Shown here: positions 51,059 to 59,679 of the stretch, piece after piece
Layout of the letters: each line of letters starts with the position of its first letter
Numbering within the stretch: position 1 is the first letter of the stretch
Assembly (NCBI RefSeq): GCF_022698145.1
Contig: NZ_JALDAX010000017.1
Location: forward strand, 1 to 64,000
DNA: 64,000 nt
Direction: 5' to 3'
DNA from: Streptomyces spinosisporus
Lineage (GTDB): Bacteria > Actinomycetota > Actinomycetes > Streptomycetales > Streptomycetaceae
Translations under genes and position numbers: made by a program
The notes under the pieces: generated by a model
Seen by the model: only the letters and a program-made list of their open reading frames with translations
Databases searched by the model: none
Told to the model about the DNA's origin: nothing

Positions 51059-51694
51059 TCAGCCGCGGCCCGGACCGCTCACCCGCCCCTGCAGCAGCCG
51101 GGACAGCGCGGCATGGACGTCGTCCAGGGAGCGCTCCGGCTGGAACGACTGCCAGTCGAGGGCGGCCACCAGGACCATGCCGACCAGGGCCGAGGCCGTC
51201 AGCGGCACATCGATCTCGTCGCTGAACTCGCCGCCCTCGACGCCCTCGCGCAGCACGTCCTCCACGACCGCGACCGCCTGCTGCCTGACCACCATCAGCG
51301 TGGACTGCCAGGCCCGGTTGGTGCGCCACATCTCGGCCACGTAGAGCTGGGTGAAGGCGGGGTAGCGGTCGATGAAGACGAGACCGGCCCGCACCATCGC
51401 GTCCAGGGCGTCCACCTTGCTGCCGCCGTCCCTGGCCGTCTTCTCGGCCGCCTCCCGCAGGGAGGCGGCGAGGAGTCCGACGCCGTGCCGCAGCAGTTCC
51501 TCGAAGAGGACGGACTTGCTCGCGAAGTTGTAGTAGACCGTGCCCTTCGCGACCCCGGCGCGCTCGGCGATCTCGTCCACCGTGGTGGCGGAGAAGCCCT
51601 GCTCGGCGATGAGGGTGACGGCCGCCTCGTAGAGCTTCTGCCGGGTGGCCTCGCGGCGCGTGCTGCCGCCGGGAGCGGTGCTGCTGCTTTCCAT
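51059..51694 (-). CDS. TetR-family transcriptional regulator
   Basis: 211 residues. The N-terminal helix-turn-helix (LIAEQGFSATTVDEIAERAGVAKGTVYYNFASKSVLFEEL) is canonical TetR. The C-terminal ligand domain is helical and variable. It is the last gene of the ABC-ATPase/YhgE/TetR unit, and a TetR-type palindrome sits at the unit's promoter (54629-54650), so autoregulation is likely. ATG 51694 is supported by frame and family, but the SD is weak. Confidence 0.92.
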   Translation of the reverse strand: MESSSTAPGGSTRREATRQKLYEAAVTLIAEQGFSATTVDEIAERAGVAKGTVYYNFASKSVLFEELLRHGVGLLAASLREAAEKTARDGGSKVDALDAMVRAGLVFIDRYPAFTQLYVAEMWRTNRAWQSTLMVVRQQAVAVVEDVLREGVEGGEFSDEIDVPLTASALVGMVLVAALDWQSFQPERSLDDVHAALSRLLQGRVSGPGRG

Positions 51695-51741
51695 GGCCCT
51701 GATTGTCACAGGAGCCGTGCCCGCGGATGTCACCGCGGCGC

Positions 51742-53826
51742 TCACAGGCTCAGCTCCGGGTGCAGCCGGTCCAGCGTCCACACCTGCCGTCGGCGGGCCG
51801 ACACCGCGGTGAGCGCGAGCGCGCCCGCGGTGAACGCGACGAGCACCACGCACGCGTGCCACACCGGTCCGAGGCCGCCGCCCGTGATGAGCCTCCTGAG
51901 GGCGTCCACGACGTGGCTCATCGGCAGGAAGGGGTGCAGCGCGTTGAAGAAGCCGGGGCTCGTCTGCACGGGATACGTGCCGCCCGCGGACGTCAACTGC
52001 AGCATCAGCAGGGCGAGGACGAGGATCCGGCCCGCCGCTCCGAAGCGTGCGTTCAGCCACTGCACGATCGCCCCGAAGCACGCCGTCACCAGGAACAGGA
52101 AGCCGACCGTGCCGGCCGCCCGCGCCATCTGCAGGCCGATCGCCCAGTGCAGCACCGCCATCAGGGACACCGTCTGCAGCACTCCGATCGCCACCACCGG
52201 GAGCCAGCCCGCGAGCGCGATCCGCCACGCAGGGGCGCCCGTGGCGAGCGCGCGCCGGTTCATCGGCGGGATCAGCATGTACGCCACCATGGCGCCCACC
52301 CACAGGGACAGCGGGATGAAGTACGGGGCGAACCCGGTGCCGTAGTTGGGCGCCTTGTGCAGGTCCTCGGAGACGAGCCGCACCGGGTCGGCCATGACCT
52401 CGGTGCGCCGGTCGCGGTCGTCCTTGTCGTAGTCGGGGATCTTCCCGGCGCCGTCGTGCAGCCCGCCCGCGAGCTTCCCGGAGCCGTCCACGAGCTTGAA
52501 CATGCCGCCGTTCAGGTCCTGGGCGCCCGTCTTCAGCTTGCCGACGCCCTCGTCCAGGTCGCTCGCGCCGCCGGAGGCCGTGCCGAGCCCCTTGTGCAGC
52601 TTCTTGGCGCCCGCGGCGACCTTGCCCGCGCCCTCGTTCAGCTTGTTGATCTTCGATACGGCGTCGTCGAGGTCCTCGGAGAGGTGCGGTGCCCGGTCGG
52701 CGAGCGCCTGGGCCTGGTCCTGGAGGGTGGCCAGGTTCGTGTCGAGTTTCTTCAGGTCGCCGTCCTGGTCGCCGATCAGTGTGTTGAGGTCGTCGGCGAT
52801 CGTCGCCACGTCGGCGGCGGCCTCCTTGGCCTTCTTCAGGTCGGAGCAGGCCGCATCCGGCAGCACGGGGTTCTCGCAGCGCACCCGGTAGACGTCGTCC
52901 AGCGTGTCGGAGGCGGCGTGGGCGCCCTTGGCGGCGACCGGGGCGGTCTTGACCAGGGTGCCCAGGTTGTGGCGGATCGCCTTGGAGGAGTCGGCGACCA
53001 GCTGTGCGGTGTCCCCGATGGTCTTCTCGTTGTCCTTGAGGAAGGGGCCCGCCTTCTTGTCGACCGCGTTGACCTTGTCGGCGAGCGTCTGCGTGCCCGC
53101 CGCGACCTGCTTCGAGCCGTCCTCCAGCGCGCCCGCGCCCGTGTTGAGCTTCTTCAGGCCCTTGGCGAGCTTGCCGCTGCCGCTCTTGGCGTCCTTCAGG
53201 CCGTCGGCGAGATCCTTGGAGCCCTTCTCCGCCTTCCCGATCCCGCCGTTGAGCTTGTCCGCCCCGTTCGCGGCCTTCACGGTCTCGCCGTGGATGTCGG
53301 AGAACGAGATGAAGATCCTGTCCAGGAAGGACCGCGACGCCTTGGCGGAGGCGGCCTGGCGCACCTCGCCGAACACGGTCCGCGAGATCTGCCCGACGAT
53401 GTAGTTGTTGGCGTCGTTCGTCCGTACCCGGAGCGCGCCCGTCTCCGGGGAGTCGCCCGCGCTGGACGCGATCCGCCTGCTGAAGTCGGCCGGCATGGTC
53501 AGCGACAGGTAGTACGTGCCGTTCTCCACGCCCGCGCGTGCCTCGTCGGCGCTCACCTCCTGCCAGTCGAAGACGTCGCTGTCGCGCAGCCCCTCGGTGA
53601 GGTCGTCGCCCGCCGTGAGCTTCTTCCCGTCGGCCGTCGCCCCCCGGTCGTCGTTGACGAGCGCCACGGGGATGCGGTCCAGGCGGCCGTAGGGATCCCA
53701 GAACGACCACAGGTACAGCGCGCCGTACAGCAGCGGCAGCACCAGGAGGGCCACCAGGGCGGCGCGGGGCAGCCGGCCCCTGCCGAAGCGCCTCAGCTCA
53801 AGCGCGGCCAGTTTCGGCGAGCGCAT
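51742..53826 (-). CDS. YhgE/Pip-domain membrane protein
   Basis: 694 residues. One N-terminal helix (about 19-40), then a large extracellular region (about 60-490) dominated by heptad-like Gly/Lys/Ala/Asp repeats (KLNGGIGKAEKGSKDLADGL and many LXXGAXXL turns), then five C-terminal helices (about 495-675) of the ABC-2 type. YhgE/Pip proteins serve in type VII-linked or phage-receptor roles and as ABC-2-like exporters. The start overlaps the ATPase gene end by 29 nt, so the ATPase is its probable partner. Confidence 0.9.
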   Translation of the reverse strand: MRSPKLAALELRRFGRGRLPRAALVALLVLPLLYGALYLWSFWDPYGRLDRIPVALVNDDRGATADGKKLTAGDDLTEGLRDSDVFDWQEVSADEARAGVENGTYYLSLTMPADFSRRIASSAGDSPETGALRVRTNDANNYIVGQISRTVFGEVRQAASAKASRSFLDRIFISFSDIHGETVKAANGADKLNGGIGKAEKGSKDLADGLKDAKSGSGKLAKGLKKLNTGAGALEDGSKQVAAGTQTLADKVNAVDKKAGPFLKDNEKTIGDTAQLVADSSKAIRHNLGTLVKTAPVAAKGAHAASDTLDDVYRVRCENPVLPDAACSDLKKAKEAAADVATIADDLNTLIGDQDGDLKKLDTNLATLQDQAQALADRAPHLSEDLDDAVSKINKLNEGAGKVAAGAKKLHKGLGTASGGASDLDEGVGKLKTGAQDLNGGMFKLVDGSGKLAGGLHDGAGKIPDYDKDDRDRRTEVMADPVRLVSEDLHKAPNYGTGFAPYFIPLSLWVGAMVAYMLIPPMNRRALATGAPAWRIALAGWLPVVAIGVLQTVSLMAVLHWAIGLQMARAAGTVGFLFLVTACFGAIVQWLNARFGAAGRILVLALLMLQLTSAGGTYPVQTSPGFFNALHPFLPMSHVVDALRRLITGGGLGPVWHACVVLVAFTAGALALTAVSARRRQVWTLDRLHPELSL

Positions 53827-54598
53827 CCGCCTTCTCCTTCGTCTCGGGCTTCACGGGCGTCTCGGGCTTTCCGGTGGCCTCCTCGGCGGGCCCCTTGGCG
53901 GCCCCCTTGGCGGCCTCCTTGGTGGACACGACGACGGCGTCGTCGGGAGCCTCGCTGCACACCGCGACGACGGTCGTCCCGGACTCGGCGATCGACCTCA
54001 ACAGCGCCCAGACCTCGCCCCGTTCGGCGTCCGAGAGCTTGAGGTCGGTGTCGTCGACGCCGAGCAGCCGGGGGCTGCCCATCAGGGCGAGCGCGATGGA
54101 CAGCCGCAGCGCCTCCAGCCGCTCCAGGTCCCGTACGGCCGTACGGGAGCCCTTGGGCAGCGCCTCCCGGTCCAGGCCCGCGGCGGCCAGTGCGGCGTCG
54201 ATCCGCAGCCCCGCCTCGGCCCGGCGCTCGGCGCGCGGCCGAAGCAGCGCGCGCAGCGAGTCGCCGAACCTGCGCTGCAGCAGCGCCCGCTCGTGCAGAT
54301 GCTCGCCCACGGTCAGGGCCGGTTCAAGGTCGGTGACCCCGGCGACGTGCGCGAGCGCGGAGGCCCGTCGTACGGCCGCCATCTGCTGGGGCAGCTTCCA
54401 CCCGCCCACCTCTGCCGCGCCCGCCGTCGGCTTCATCCGGCCCGTGAGCGCGAGCAGCAGACAGGTGCGGCCGGACCCGGACGGGCCCTCGACCGCGATC
54501 AGCGAGCCGGGCTCCGCCTCGAACGAGACGTCGCGGAAGGCCCAGCCGCGCGGGCCCTTCAGCCCCAGCCCTCGTGCGGTGACACCCACACCGGACAC
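53798..54598 (-). CDS. Degenerate ABC transporter ATP-binding subunit
   Basis: 266 residues. GTG 54598 with GGGGAG upstream is chosen. Walker A is GPSGSGRTC, with Arg for the essential Lys. The signature LSGGQ is not recognisable (RDLERLEALRLSIALAL) and the Walker B is LLGVDDTD without the catalytic Glu. The C terminus is a Lys/Glu/Pro tail. It probably binds nucleotide weakly, if at all, and may be a structural or regulatory partner of the YhgE protein. It is first in the operon and the TetR operator is 31 nt upstream. Confidence 0.88.
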   Translation of the reverse strand: MSGVGVTARGLGLKGPRGWAFRDVSFEAEPGSLIAVEGPSGSGRTCLLLALTGRMKPTAGAAEVGGWKLPQQMAAVRRASALAHVAGVTDLEPALTVGEHLHERALLQRRFGDSLRALLRPRAERRAEAGLRIDAALAAAGLDREALPKGSRTAVRDLERLEALRLSIALALMGSPRLLGVDDTDLKLSDAERGEVWALLRSIAESGTTVVAVCSEAPDDAVVVSTKEAAKGAAKGPAEEATGKPETPVKPETKEKADALAETGRA

Positions 54599-54628
54599 GG
54601 TTCTCCCCACCCCTGCATCCCCAAAAAT

Positions 54629-54650
54629 TTGAACTGACTGGTCAGTGCAA
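54629..54650. promoter_or_regulatory. TetR-type operator of the ABC-YhgE-TetR operon
   Basis: Core ACTGAC-TG-GTCAGT (54633-54646) is flanked by TTG at 54629-54631 and CAA at 54648-54650, so the palindrome spans 22 bp. It fits a repressor site for the operon's own TetR protein. Confidence 0.8.
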
Positions 54651-54779
54651 AAACTATCCCGAACCTTCGATCGAAGCAAAACCCCAGGTCAGAACGGATT
54701 GTCAGTGGCATACCGCACGATGGACACATACGGCCCCCTTCTCGGGCGATGCCGTCACGCAGACGACAGGAGGTTCGTC

Positions 54780-55346
54780 ATGGCCAGCTACCACGCAGCA
54801 GCCGCCCGCCGGCGCCGCGCCACCGGCCCTGCCCCCTCACTGACCGGCCCGGCGAGCGACGTCCACCCCGTGCTCCGCCGGACCACGGCCCCGCCCGCCG
54901 CCCTCGACCTGCTCGCCCAGGCCCGCGCGGGACTGGACGAGGCAGCCGTCCTGGAAACCCCCAACGAGCGTTACGCCACGGCCCATCTCGCCGCCCTGCG
55001 CACGGCCGCGGCGGTGCTCGCCGCCCGGGGGCGCCCGGAGCCGTCGTCCCGACGCCGTGCCCGCATCCGGAGCGCTTGGGAAGTGCTCCCCGAAATCGCG
55101 CCCGAACTGACCGAGTGGAGCGTGCTGTTCGCCTCCGGGGCCCGGCGGCGCGCCCGCGCCGAGGCGGGCATCCAGGGAGCGGCCAGCCGCCGGGACGCCG
55201 ACGACCTGATACGGGACGTGGCGATGTTCCTGCGCCTGGTCGAGCGGATGCTCGTCCTGCAGCCCGTTCTCCCGCAGCCGCGCCAGGACGCCGACCACCC
55301 GCACACGGATGCGCAGAGCGACCGCGACTTACCGGACACGGGATGA
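54780..55346 (+). CDS. HEPN-domain protein, SAV_6107 family
   Basis: 188 residues. AGGAGG precedes ATG 54780. The N-terminal region is basic (AAAARRRRAT). The helical domain holds NERYATAHLAALRTAAAVLAARG, which contains an R-X4-H pattern of the HEPN superfamily, then long helices to about 165. The C-terminal tail is Asp/Pro rich. HEPN proteins include RNases and RNA-binding subunits. No partner antitoxin or MNT gene is adjacent, so activity is uncertain. Confidence 0.8.
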   Translation: MASYHAAAARRRRATGPAPSLTGPASDVHPVLRRTTAPPAALDLLAQARAGLDEAAVLETPNERYATAHLAALRTAAAVLAARGRPEPSSRRRARIRSAWEVLPEIAPELTEWSVLFASGARRRARAEAGIQGAASRRDADDLIRDVAMFLRLVERMLVLQPVLPQPRQDADHPHTDAQSDRDLPDTG

Positions 55347-55520
55347 GGGAGTCCGCCGTACGAGACGTTGAGCGGGGCACACCACCGCTGTGACCGGGCG
55401 GAGCGCCGAAGGCAATAGGGTGGAAGCCGCCTGAAGTCTTCCCTCCCGCGTCCGGGCGGGGAGGCAGCCCGTTCGCTCCGCCGTGCCAAGGGGCGGTGCC
55501 GCGCCGAGGAGTCATCTGCC

Positions 55521-56348
55521 GTGTCGGACCCGATGCGCCCACCCGTCTCCCACCACCACCCTCAAGCGACGTCGCAGCGCGCCGACCTCCCTCGTTCGCG
55601 GGCCTCGCTGCGTACCGCCGTGGTCTGGGAGGTCCTCCAGGACGCCCTGGAGCGCCGGGTCAAGGCCACCGGGCGTGAGTCGCTCGACGTCCTCGACACC
55701 GGGGGCGGCAGCGGCAACTTCGCCGTGCCGGTGGCCCGTCTCGGCCACCGGGTCACCGTCGTCGACCCCAGCCCCAACGCGCTCTTCGCGCTGGAGCGCC
55801 GCGCCGCCGAGGCCGGCGTCGCCGACCGCGTCAGGGGCGTCCAGGGCGACGCCCACGGCCTCTTCGACGTGGTCGAGCGCGACCGCCACGACGTGGTGCT
55901 GTGCCACGGCGTCCTGGAGTACGTCGACGACCCGGCAGAGGGCGTGCGCAACGCGGTGGCCGCCCTGCGCTCCGAGGGCGTCCTCAGCCTGCTCGCCGCG
56001 GGCCTCGGGGGCGCCGTGCTCGCACGCGCCCTTGCCGGCCACTTCAAGGAGGCGAGGCAGGCCCTCGGCGACCCGGACGGCCGCTGGGGCGACGGCGACC
56101 CCGTGCCGCGCCGCTTCACCGCCGAGCAGCTGACCGCGCTGGTCGAGGGCGCGGGCCTCAGGGTCGGCGCCGTGCACGGCGTGAGGGTCTTCGCCGACCT
56201 CGTCCCGGGCGTCCTGGTCGACACCGAACCCGGCGCGCTCGAAGCGCTGCTGAAGCTGGAGGAGGCGGCGGCCGAGATCCCCGCCTTCCACTCCGTGGCC
56301 ACCCAGCTCCATGTGCTCGGTGAGACGCAGGGGGCCCAAGGGGCCTGA
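55521..56348 (+). CDS. Class I SAM-dependent methyltransferase
   Basis: 275 residues. The SAM-binding motif I is LDVLDTGGGSGNFAVPVA (about 55-72), motif II VVDPSPNALFALERRA, then GDAHGLFD and DVVLCHGVLEYVDDP. It resembles SmtA/CmoM-like methyltransferases. GTG 55521 follows GAGGAG. The substrate is unknown. DUF3040 gene downstream has its own promoter. Confidence 0.87.
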   Translation: MSDPMRPPVSHHHPQATSQRADLPRSRASLRTAVVWEVLQDALERRVKATGRESLDVLDTGGGSGNFAVPVARLGHRVTVVDPSPNALFALERRAAEAGVADRVRGVQGDAHGLFDVVERDRHDVVLCHGVLEYVDDPAEGVRNAVAALRSEGVLSLLAAGLGGAVLARALAGHFKEARQALGDPDGRWGDGDPVPRRFTAEQLTALVEGAGLRVGAVHGVRVFADLVPGVLVDTEPGALEALLKLEEAAAEIPAFHSVATQLHVLGETQGAQGA

Positions 56349-56547
56349 CGCACCTCGTGCGGTGCGCCGCTGATCAGGGACTGGAGCGCACATGGAGTAC
56401 GCCACAGGCCCCCCGATCGGGCGCTCGCCGCCGTATGATCGAGGGAGACCGCCCGGCATGACGGGTCGGCCGTTGGGGAATGCAAGATTCAGCGAGCCGG
56501 GACGTACATGGCGGATTCCGGTTGGTCAATTGGCGCAGAGGGGCGGG

Positions 56548-56576
56548 TTTCACGGGGGCGATTCCCTGCCTATCCT
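56548..56576 (+). promoter_or_regulatory. Candidate promoter of the DUF3040 gene
   Basis: TTTCAC (56548-56553), a 17-nt spacer and TATCCT (56571-56576), 49 nt before GTG 56626. The rest of 56349-56625 holds a TATGAT at 56434 but no gene. Confidence 0.6.
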
Positions 56577-56625
56577 GAAGGGACCCCCCGGGTCGCCCCG
56601 GCGACTGCACGATGAGGAGGACTCC

Positions 56626-57018
56626 GTGCCGCTCTCGGAGCACGAGCAGCGCATGCTCGAGCAGATGGAGCGAGCGCTGTACGCCGAAGATCCCAAGTTC
56701 GCGTCGGCGCTTGAGGGAAGCGGGCTGCGTACGTACACCCGACGGCGGGTCTACCAGGCGGTCGCGGGCTTCCTCGTGGGTATCGCGCTCCTCATGGCTG
56801 GAATGGTCGCCAAGCAGGTGTGGCTGAGCGTGGTGGGCTTCCTGGTGATGCTGGGATGCGCCGTGCTGGCCGTGACCGGCTGGCGCAAGGCCCCCAAGCC
56901 GGGCGAACAGCCCGCGACGGGTGCCCCGCAGGCGCGTCGTCAGGGACGGCAGAAGCGCTCCATGATGGACCGTATCGAGCAGCGCTGGCAGCGCCGCCGC
57001 GACGAGCAGGGCCACTAG
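56626..57018 (+). CDS. DUF3040 family membrane protein
   Basis: 130 residues. GTG 56626 is set by GAGGAGG. The DUF3040 signature MPLSEHEQRMLEQMERALYAEDPKFASAL opens the protein, followed by two helices (about 46-66 and 68-84) and a basic tail (RRQGRQKRSMMDRIEQRWQRRRDEQ). The family is actinobacterial and usually lies near cell-division genes. The function is unknown; localisation with the dcw region suggests a link to envelope or division. Confidence 0.88.
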   Translation: MPLSEHEQRMLEQMERALYAEDPKFASALEGSGLRTYTRRRVYQAVAGFLVGIALLMAGMVAKQVWLSVVGFLVMLGCAVLAVTGWRKAPKPGEQPATGAPQARRQGRQKRSMMDRIEQRWQRRRDEQGH

Positions 57019-57066
57019 CTCCCGCAGACAAGTGACTCCCGCAGACAAGTGACTCCCACGGACGAA

Positions 57067-57103
57067 TGAGGGGGTGACCACGCACCAGGTGGTCACCCCC
57101 TCA
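57067..57103. terminator. Bidirectional terminator after the DUF3040 gene
   Basis: TGAGGGGGTGACCAC (57067-57081) with GTGGTCACCCCCTCA (57089-57103); 15-bp perfect stem and 7-nt loop between convergent genes. Confidence 0.9.
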
Positions 57104-57125
57104 GCCGTACCCGACGTCCGGCTTT

Positions 57126-57159
57126 CACGGCGCCCGCCCCCAGGGGGACGGGCGCCGTG
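57126..57159 (-). terminator. Second hairpin downstream of the transglutaminase-like gene
   Basis: CACGGCGCCCG (57126-57136) and CGGGCGCCGTG (57149-57159), 3 nt after the stop of the minus-strand gene at 57163. Confidence 0.7.
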
Positions 57160-57162
57160 CTG

Positions 57163-59679
57163 TCAGCCGCCGCTCTCCTGCCCGGACGGCCGGCGCACCA
57201 GCGTCGCCAGGGCCGACCAGCGGTCGGTCAGCCGGGCCCTGACGGCGGCCCAGCGGTCCGTGGCCTCCCACACCGCCCGGATCGCCGACCGGGGCGCCAC
57301 CACCGCACGCACCCGCGTGGTCCAGCCGACCCTGGACCGCAGCGCCACCCGCAGCCTGCGCACGTCGTCGGCCAGTCCGGGCCTGACCTGCGGCTCGGGT
57401 GCGAAGAGCACCACTTCCACCGCGCTCGCCACGCGGTGCACCGACTCCGCAGTGGCCGGATCCAGCTGTCCCAGCCGCACGATGCGCGCCGCCGCCTTGC
57501 GCGGGGTCAGCGCGTCGTCCGGCACGATGCCGTAGTCCCAGGCCGTGTCCGTGAGCTCGCGCCAGACGGCCAGGACATGGCCCGCGGCCACCTGCGCGGC
57601 GAACCGGGCCTCGGCCTCGACGGGCAGGACCGTCACGTCGACGTCGTCCCTCGCCCCGGCATCCTGGCGCCGCGCTCTGCGCGACTCGTGGGCCAGTGCC
57701 GGCCCCGACGCGGAGTGCTGGGCCGAGGTCAGCCGCACCGAGCGCCGTCGCAGGCGCCACAGCATGGGCAGCAGGGGTACGGCGATCACGAGGAGCCCGA
57801 GCAGGGACCAACCGGCGAGCTTGTACCAGGGCGGGCCGCCGTCCTGGGGCTTGGCCGCGTCCGGCGGGACCGCGCCGGCGCATGCCTCCAGCTTCTTGTC
57901 CAGAGCCGAGCAGCTCGTGCTCGCCGACGGCGCCGACGAGGCGGAGGAGCCCGCCGACTGCGAGGGCCGCTGCACGTCGGGAAGGCTGGTGCCCGGGGTG
58001 TCCGTCTGCGTGTACGAGGGCGCCACACCGCGGTTCGGGGTCGGCTCGAAGCGGGTCCAGCCCACGCCCTCGAAGTACAGCTCGGGCCAGGCGTGCGCGT
58101 CCTTCAGGCCCACCGACACCGTGCTGTCCGCCTGGGGCGTACCGGGAGCGAAGCCCACCGCCACCCGGGCCGGGATGCCCAGGCTGCGGGCCATCGTCGC
58201 CATCGCGAAGGAGAAGTGGACGCAGAAGCCCTCCTTGTCCTTCAGGAACTTGGCGATCGCCTGCGGGCCGTTGCCGACCTGCACCTGGGTGCTGTACTGG
58301 AAGCCGCCGTTGACGGCGAAGTAGTCCTGGAGCTTGACCGCCTGCTCGTAGTGGCTGGTCGCGCCCTCGGTCACCTTGCGGGCGGTCCTCGCCACCACCG
58401 AGGGCACCGAGTCCGGCAGCTTGGTGTAGTCGCGCTTGATGGAGGCGGGCGGCTCCGGCGCGTCCGCGAGCTGCTCCGCCGTCGGCTGCACGTCCAGGCT
58501 CTTGACCGTGTAGGTCTTGCCGCGCGTGGTCTCGCCGTGGTCGCCGACCAGGGTCATGCCGACCGGCTCGTAGCGCCACTTGCCCGAGACGTCCACGTCG
58601 CTGGGCGGATACGGCATCGGCAGCCAGTCCTGGGCGTACCAGTCGGCGGCCGAGACGCGGGTCTCGATCTCCGCGCGCTTGACGTCCGGGGCGAGGCCGG
58701 ACGGGGCCGGGAACGAGTCCGGGACGCCCGTGACATGCCGCTTGGACGGTCGCCAGGTGCTGCCGTCGAAGTCGTCCAGCGACACGATCCGCATGTACAG
58801 GTTCGAGATGTCGTTGCTGTTGGTCTTCAGGGTCATGACCTGGCGGTCCTCGTCCACGTTCAGACTGTCGCGCAACGAGACCAGGGGGTTGACCGCGGAG
58901 ATCGTGCCGCCGCCTCCGGTGCCCGAGCCCACGCCCGTGCCGGCGGTGTCCAGCAGGCCGCCGTTCATCGCGGGCAGGGCCAGCGGCACCACGAGGGCGA
59001 CGCCCAGGGCGACGAACCCGATCCGCCGCCCGGTGCGCACCGGTGCCACCGCGCCGCGCTCCGCACCCGGTGAGCGCGCGGCGCCGCCGAAGATCCGGCC
59101 CCACTGCGAGAGCCGCTCACGCCCCTCGGCCAGCAGCAGCATCAGATAGCCGGCCGCGGCGACCAGGAACCACAGCCAGTCGGCGCCGCCGTCGGACAGC
59201 CCCGCCGCCACCGAGTACAGCGCGAGCAGGGGCAGACCGGCCGGGGCCGCGCTGCGGAAGGTCACCGCGAGCGTGTCCACCGCGAGGCCGATGATCAGCA
59301 CCCCGCCGAGCAGCATCAGCCTGATGCCGTCGGACTCCAGGGGCGCCGGGATCGCATACCGCGCGATGTCGTCGCCCCCCTGCCGCAGCAGGTCGGAGAA
59401 GTGACGGAAGGCCTCGGGGCCCGGGACCAGCCCGATCAGGGCCTGCTGCCGGGCGAACGTCAGGGTCAGCAGCATCAGCGTGACCAGCGCCTGTGCCGCC
59501 ACAGTCAGCGGCCGGGCCAGCGGCACCCGCCGGGTCGCCGCGCCCACACCCGTCTGCACCGCCAGCATGAGGGCCGCCTGCAGGATCCAGGTGGCCGGGG
59601 AGACCAGGGGCAGCAGGGCGCAGGACGCCATCAGCGTGGCCGCCCAGGCGCACAGCGCCAGTCGTGCCCGCCCGCTCAT
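57163..59679 (-). CDS. Transglutaminase-like membrane protein (TgpA family, DUF3488/DUF4129)
   Basis: 838 residues. About six N-terminal membrane helices (first 220 residues), a large extracellular part with the transglutaminase core, and a C-terminal helix near 640. The triad is Cys486 (EGFCVHFSFAMATMARSLGIPARV), His529 (KDAHAWPELYFEGVGW) and an acidic Glu544 replacing the usual Asp (RFEPTPN). It would process or crosslink envelope proteins or peptides. It is the last gene of MoxR-DUF58-TgpA, with a 4-nt overlap to DUF58 (ATGA). Confidence 0.92.
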   Translation of the reverse strand: MSGRARLALCAWAATLMASCALLPLVSPATWILQAALMLAVQTGVGAATRRVPLARPLTVAAQALVTLMLLTLTFARQQALIGLVPGPEAFRHFSDLLRQGGDDIARYAIPAPLESDGIRLMLLGGVLIIGLAVDTLAVTFRSAAPAGLPLLALYSVAAGLSDGGADWLWFLVAAAGYLMLLLAEGRERLSQWGRIFGGAARSPGAERGAVAPVRTGRRIGFVALGVALVVPLALPAMNGGLLDTAGTGVGSGTGGGGTISAVNPLVSLRDSLNVDEDRQVMTLKTNSNDISNLYMRIVSLDDFDGSTWRPSKRHVTGVPDSFPAPSGLAPDVKRAEIETRVSAADWYAQDWLPMPYPPSDVDVSGKWRYEPVGMTLVGDHGETTRGKTYTVKSLDVQPTAEQLADAPEPPASIKRDYTKLPDSVPSVVARTARKVTEGATSHYEQAVKLQDYFAVNGGFQYSTQVQVGNGPQAIAKFLKDKEGFCVHFSFAMATMARSLGIPARVAVGFAPGTPQADSTVSVGLKDAHAWPELYFEGVGWTRFEPTPNRGVAPSYTQTDTPGTSLPDVQRPSQSAGSSASSAPSASTSCSALDKKLEACAGAVPPDAAKPQDGGPPWYKLAGWSLLGLLVIAVPLLPMLWRLRRRSVRLTSAQHSASGPALAHESRRARRQDAGARDDVDVTVLPVEAEARFAAQVAAGHVLAVWRELTDTAWDYGIVPDDALTPRKAAARIVRLGQLDPATAESVHRVASAVEVVLFAPEPQVRPGLADDVRRLRVALRSRVGWTTRVRAVVAPRSAIRAVWEATDRWAAVRARLTDRWSALATLVRRPSGQESGG

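Noticed and set aside
50750..52345. Long plus-strand open frame starting in the gene-free interval
   Set aside because: It crosses the terminator and runs antisense to the TetR and YhgE genes.
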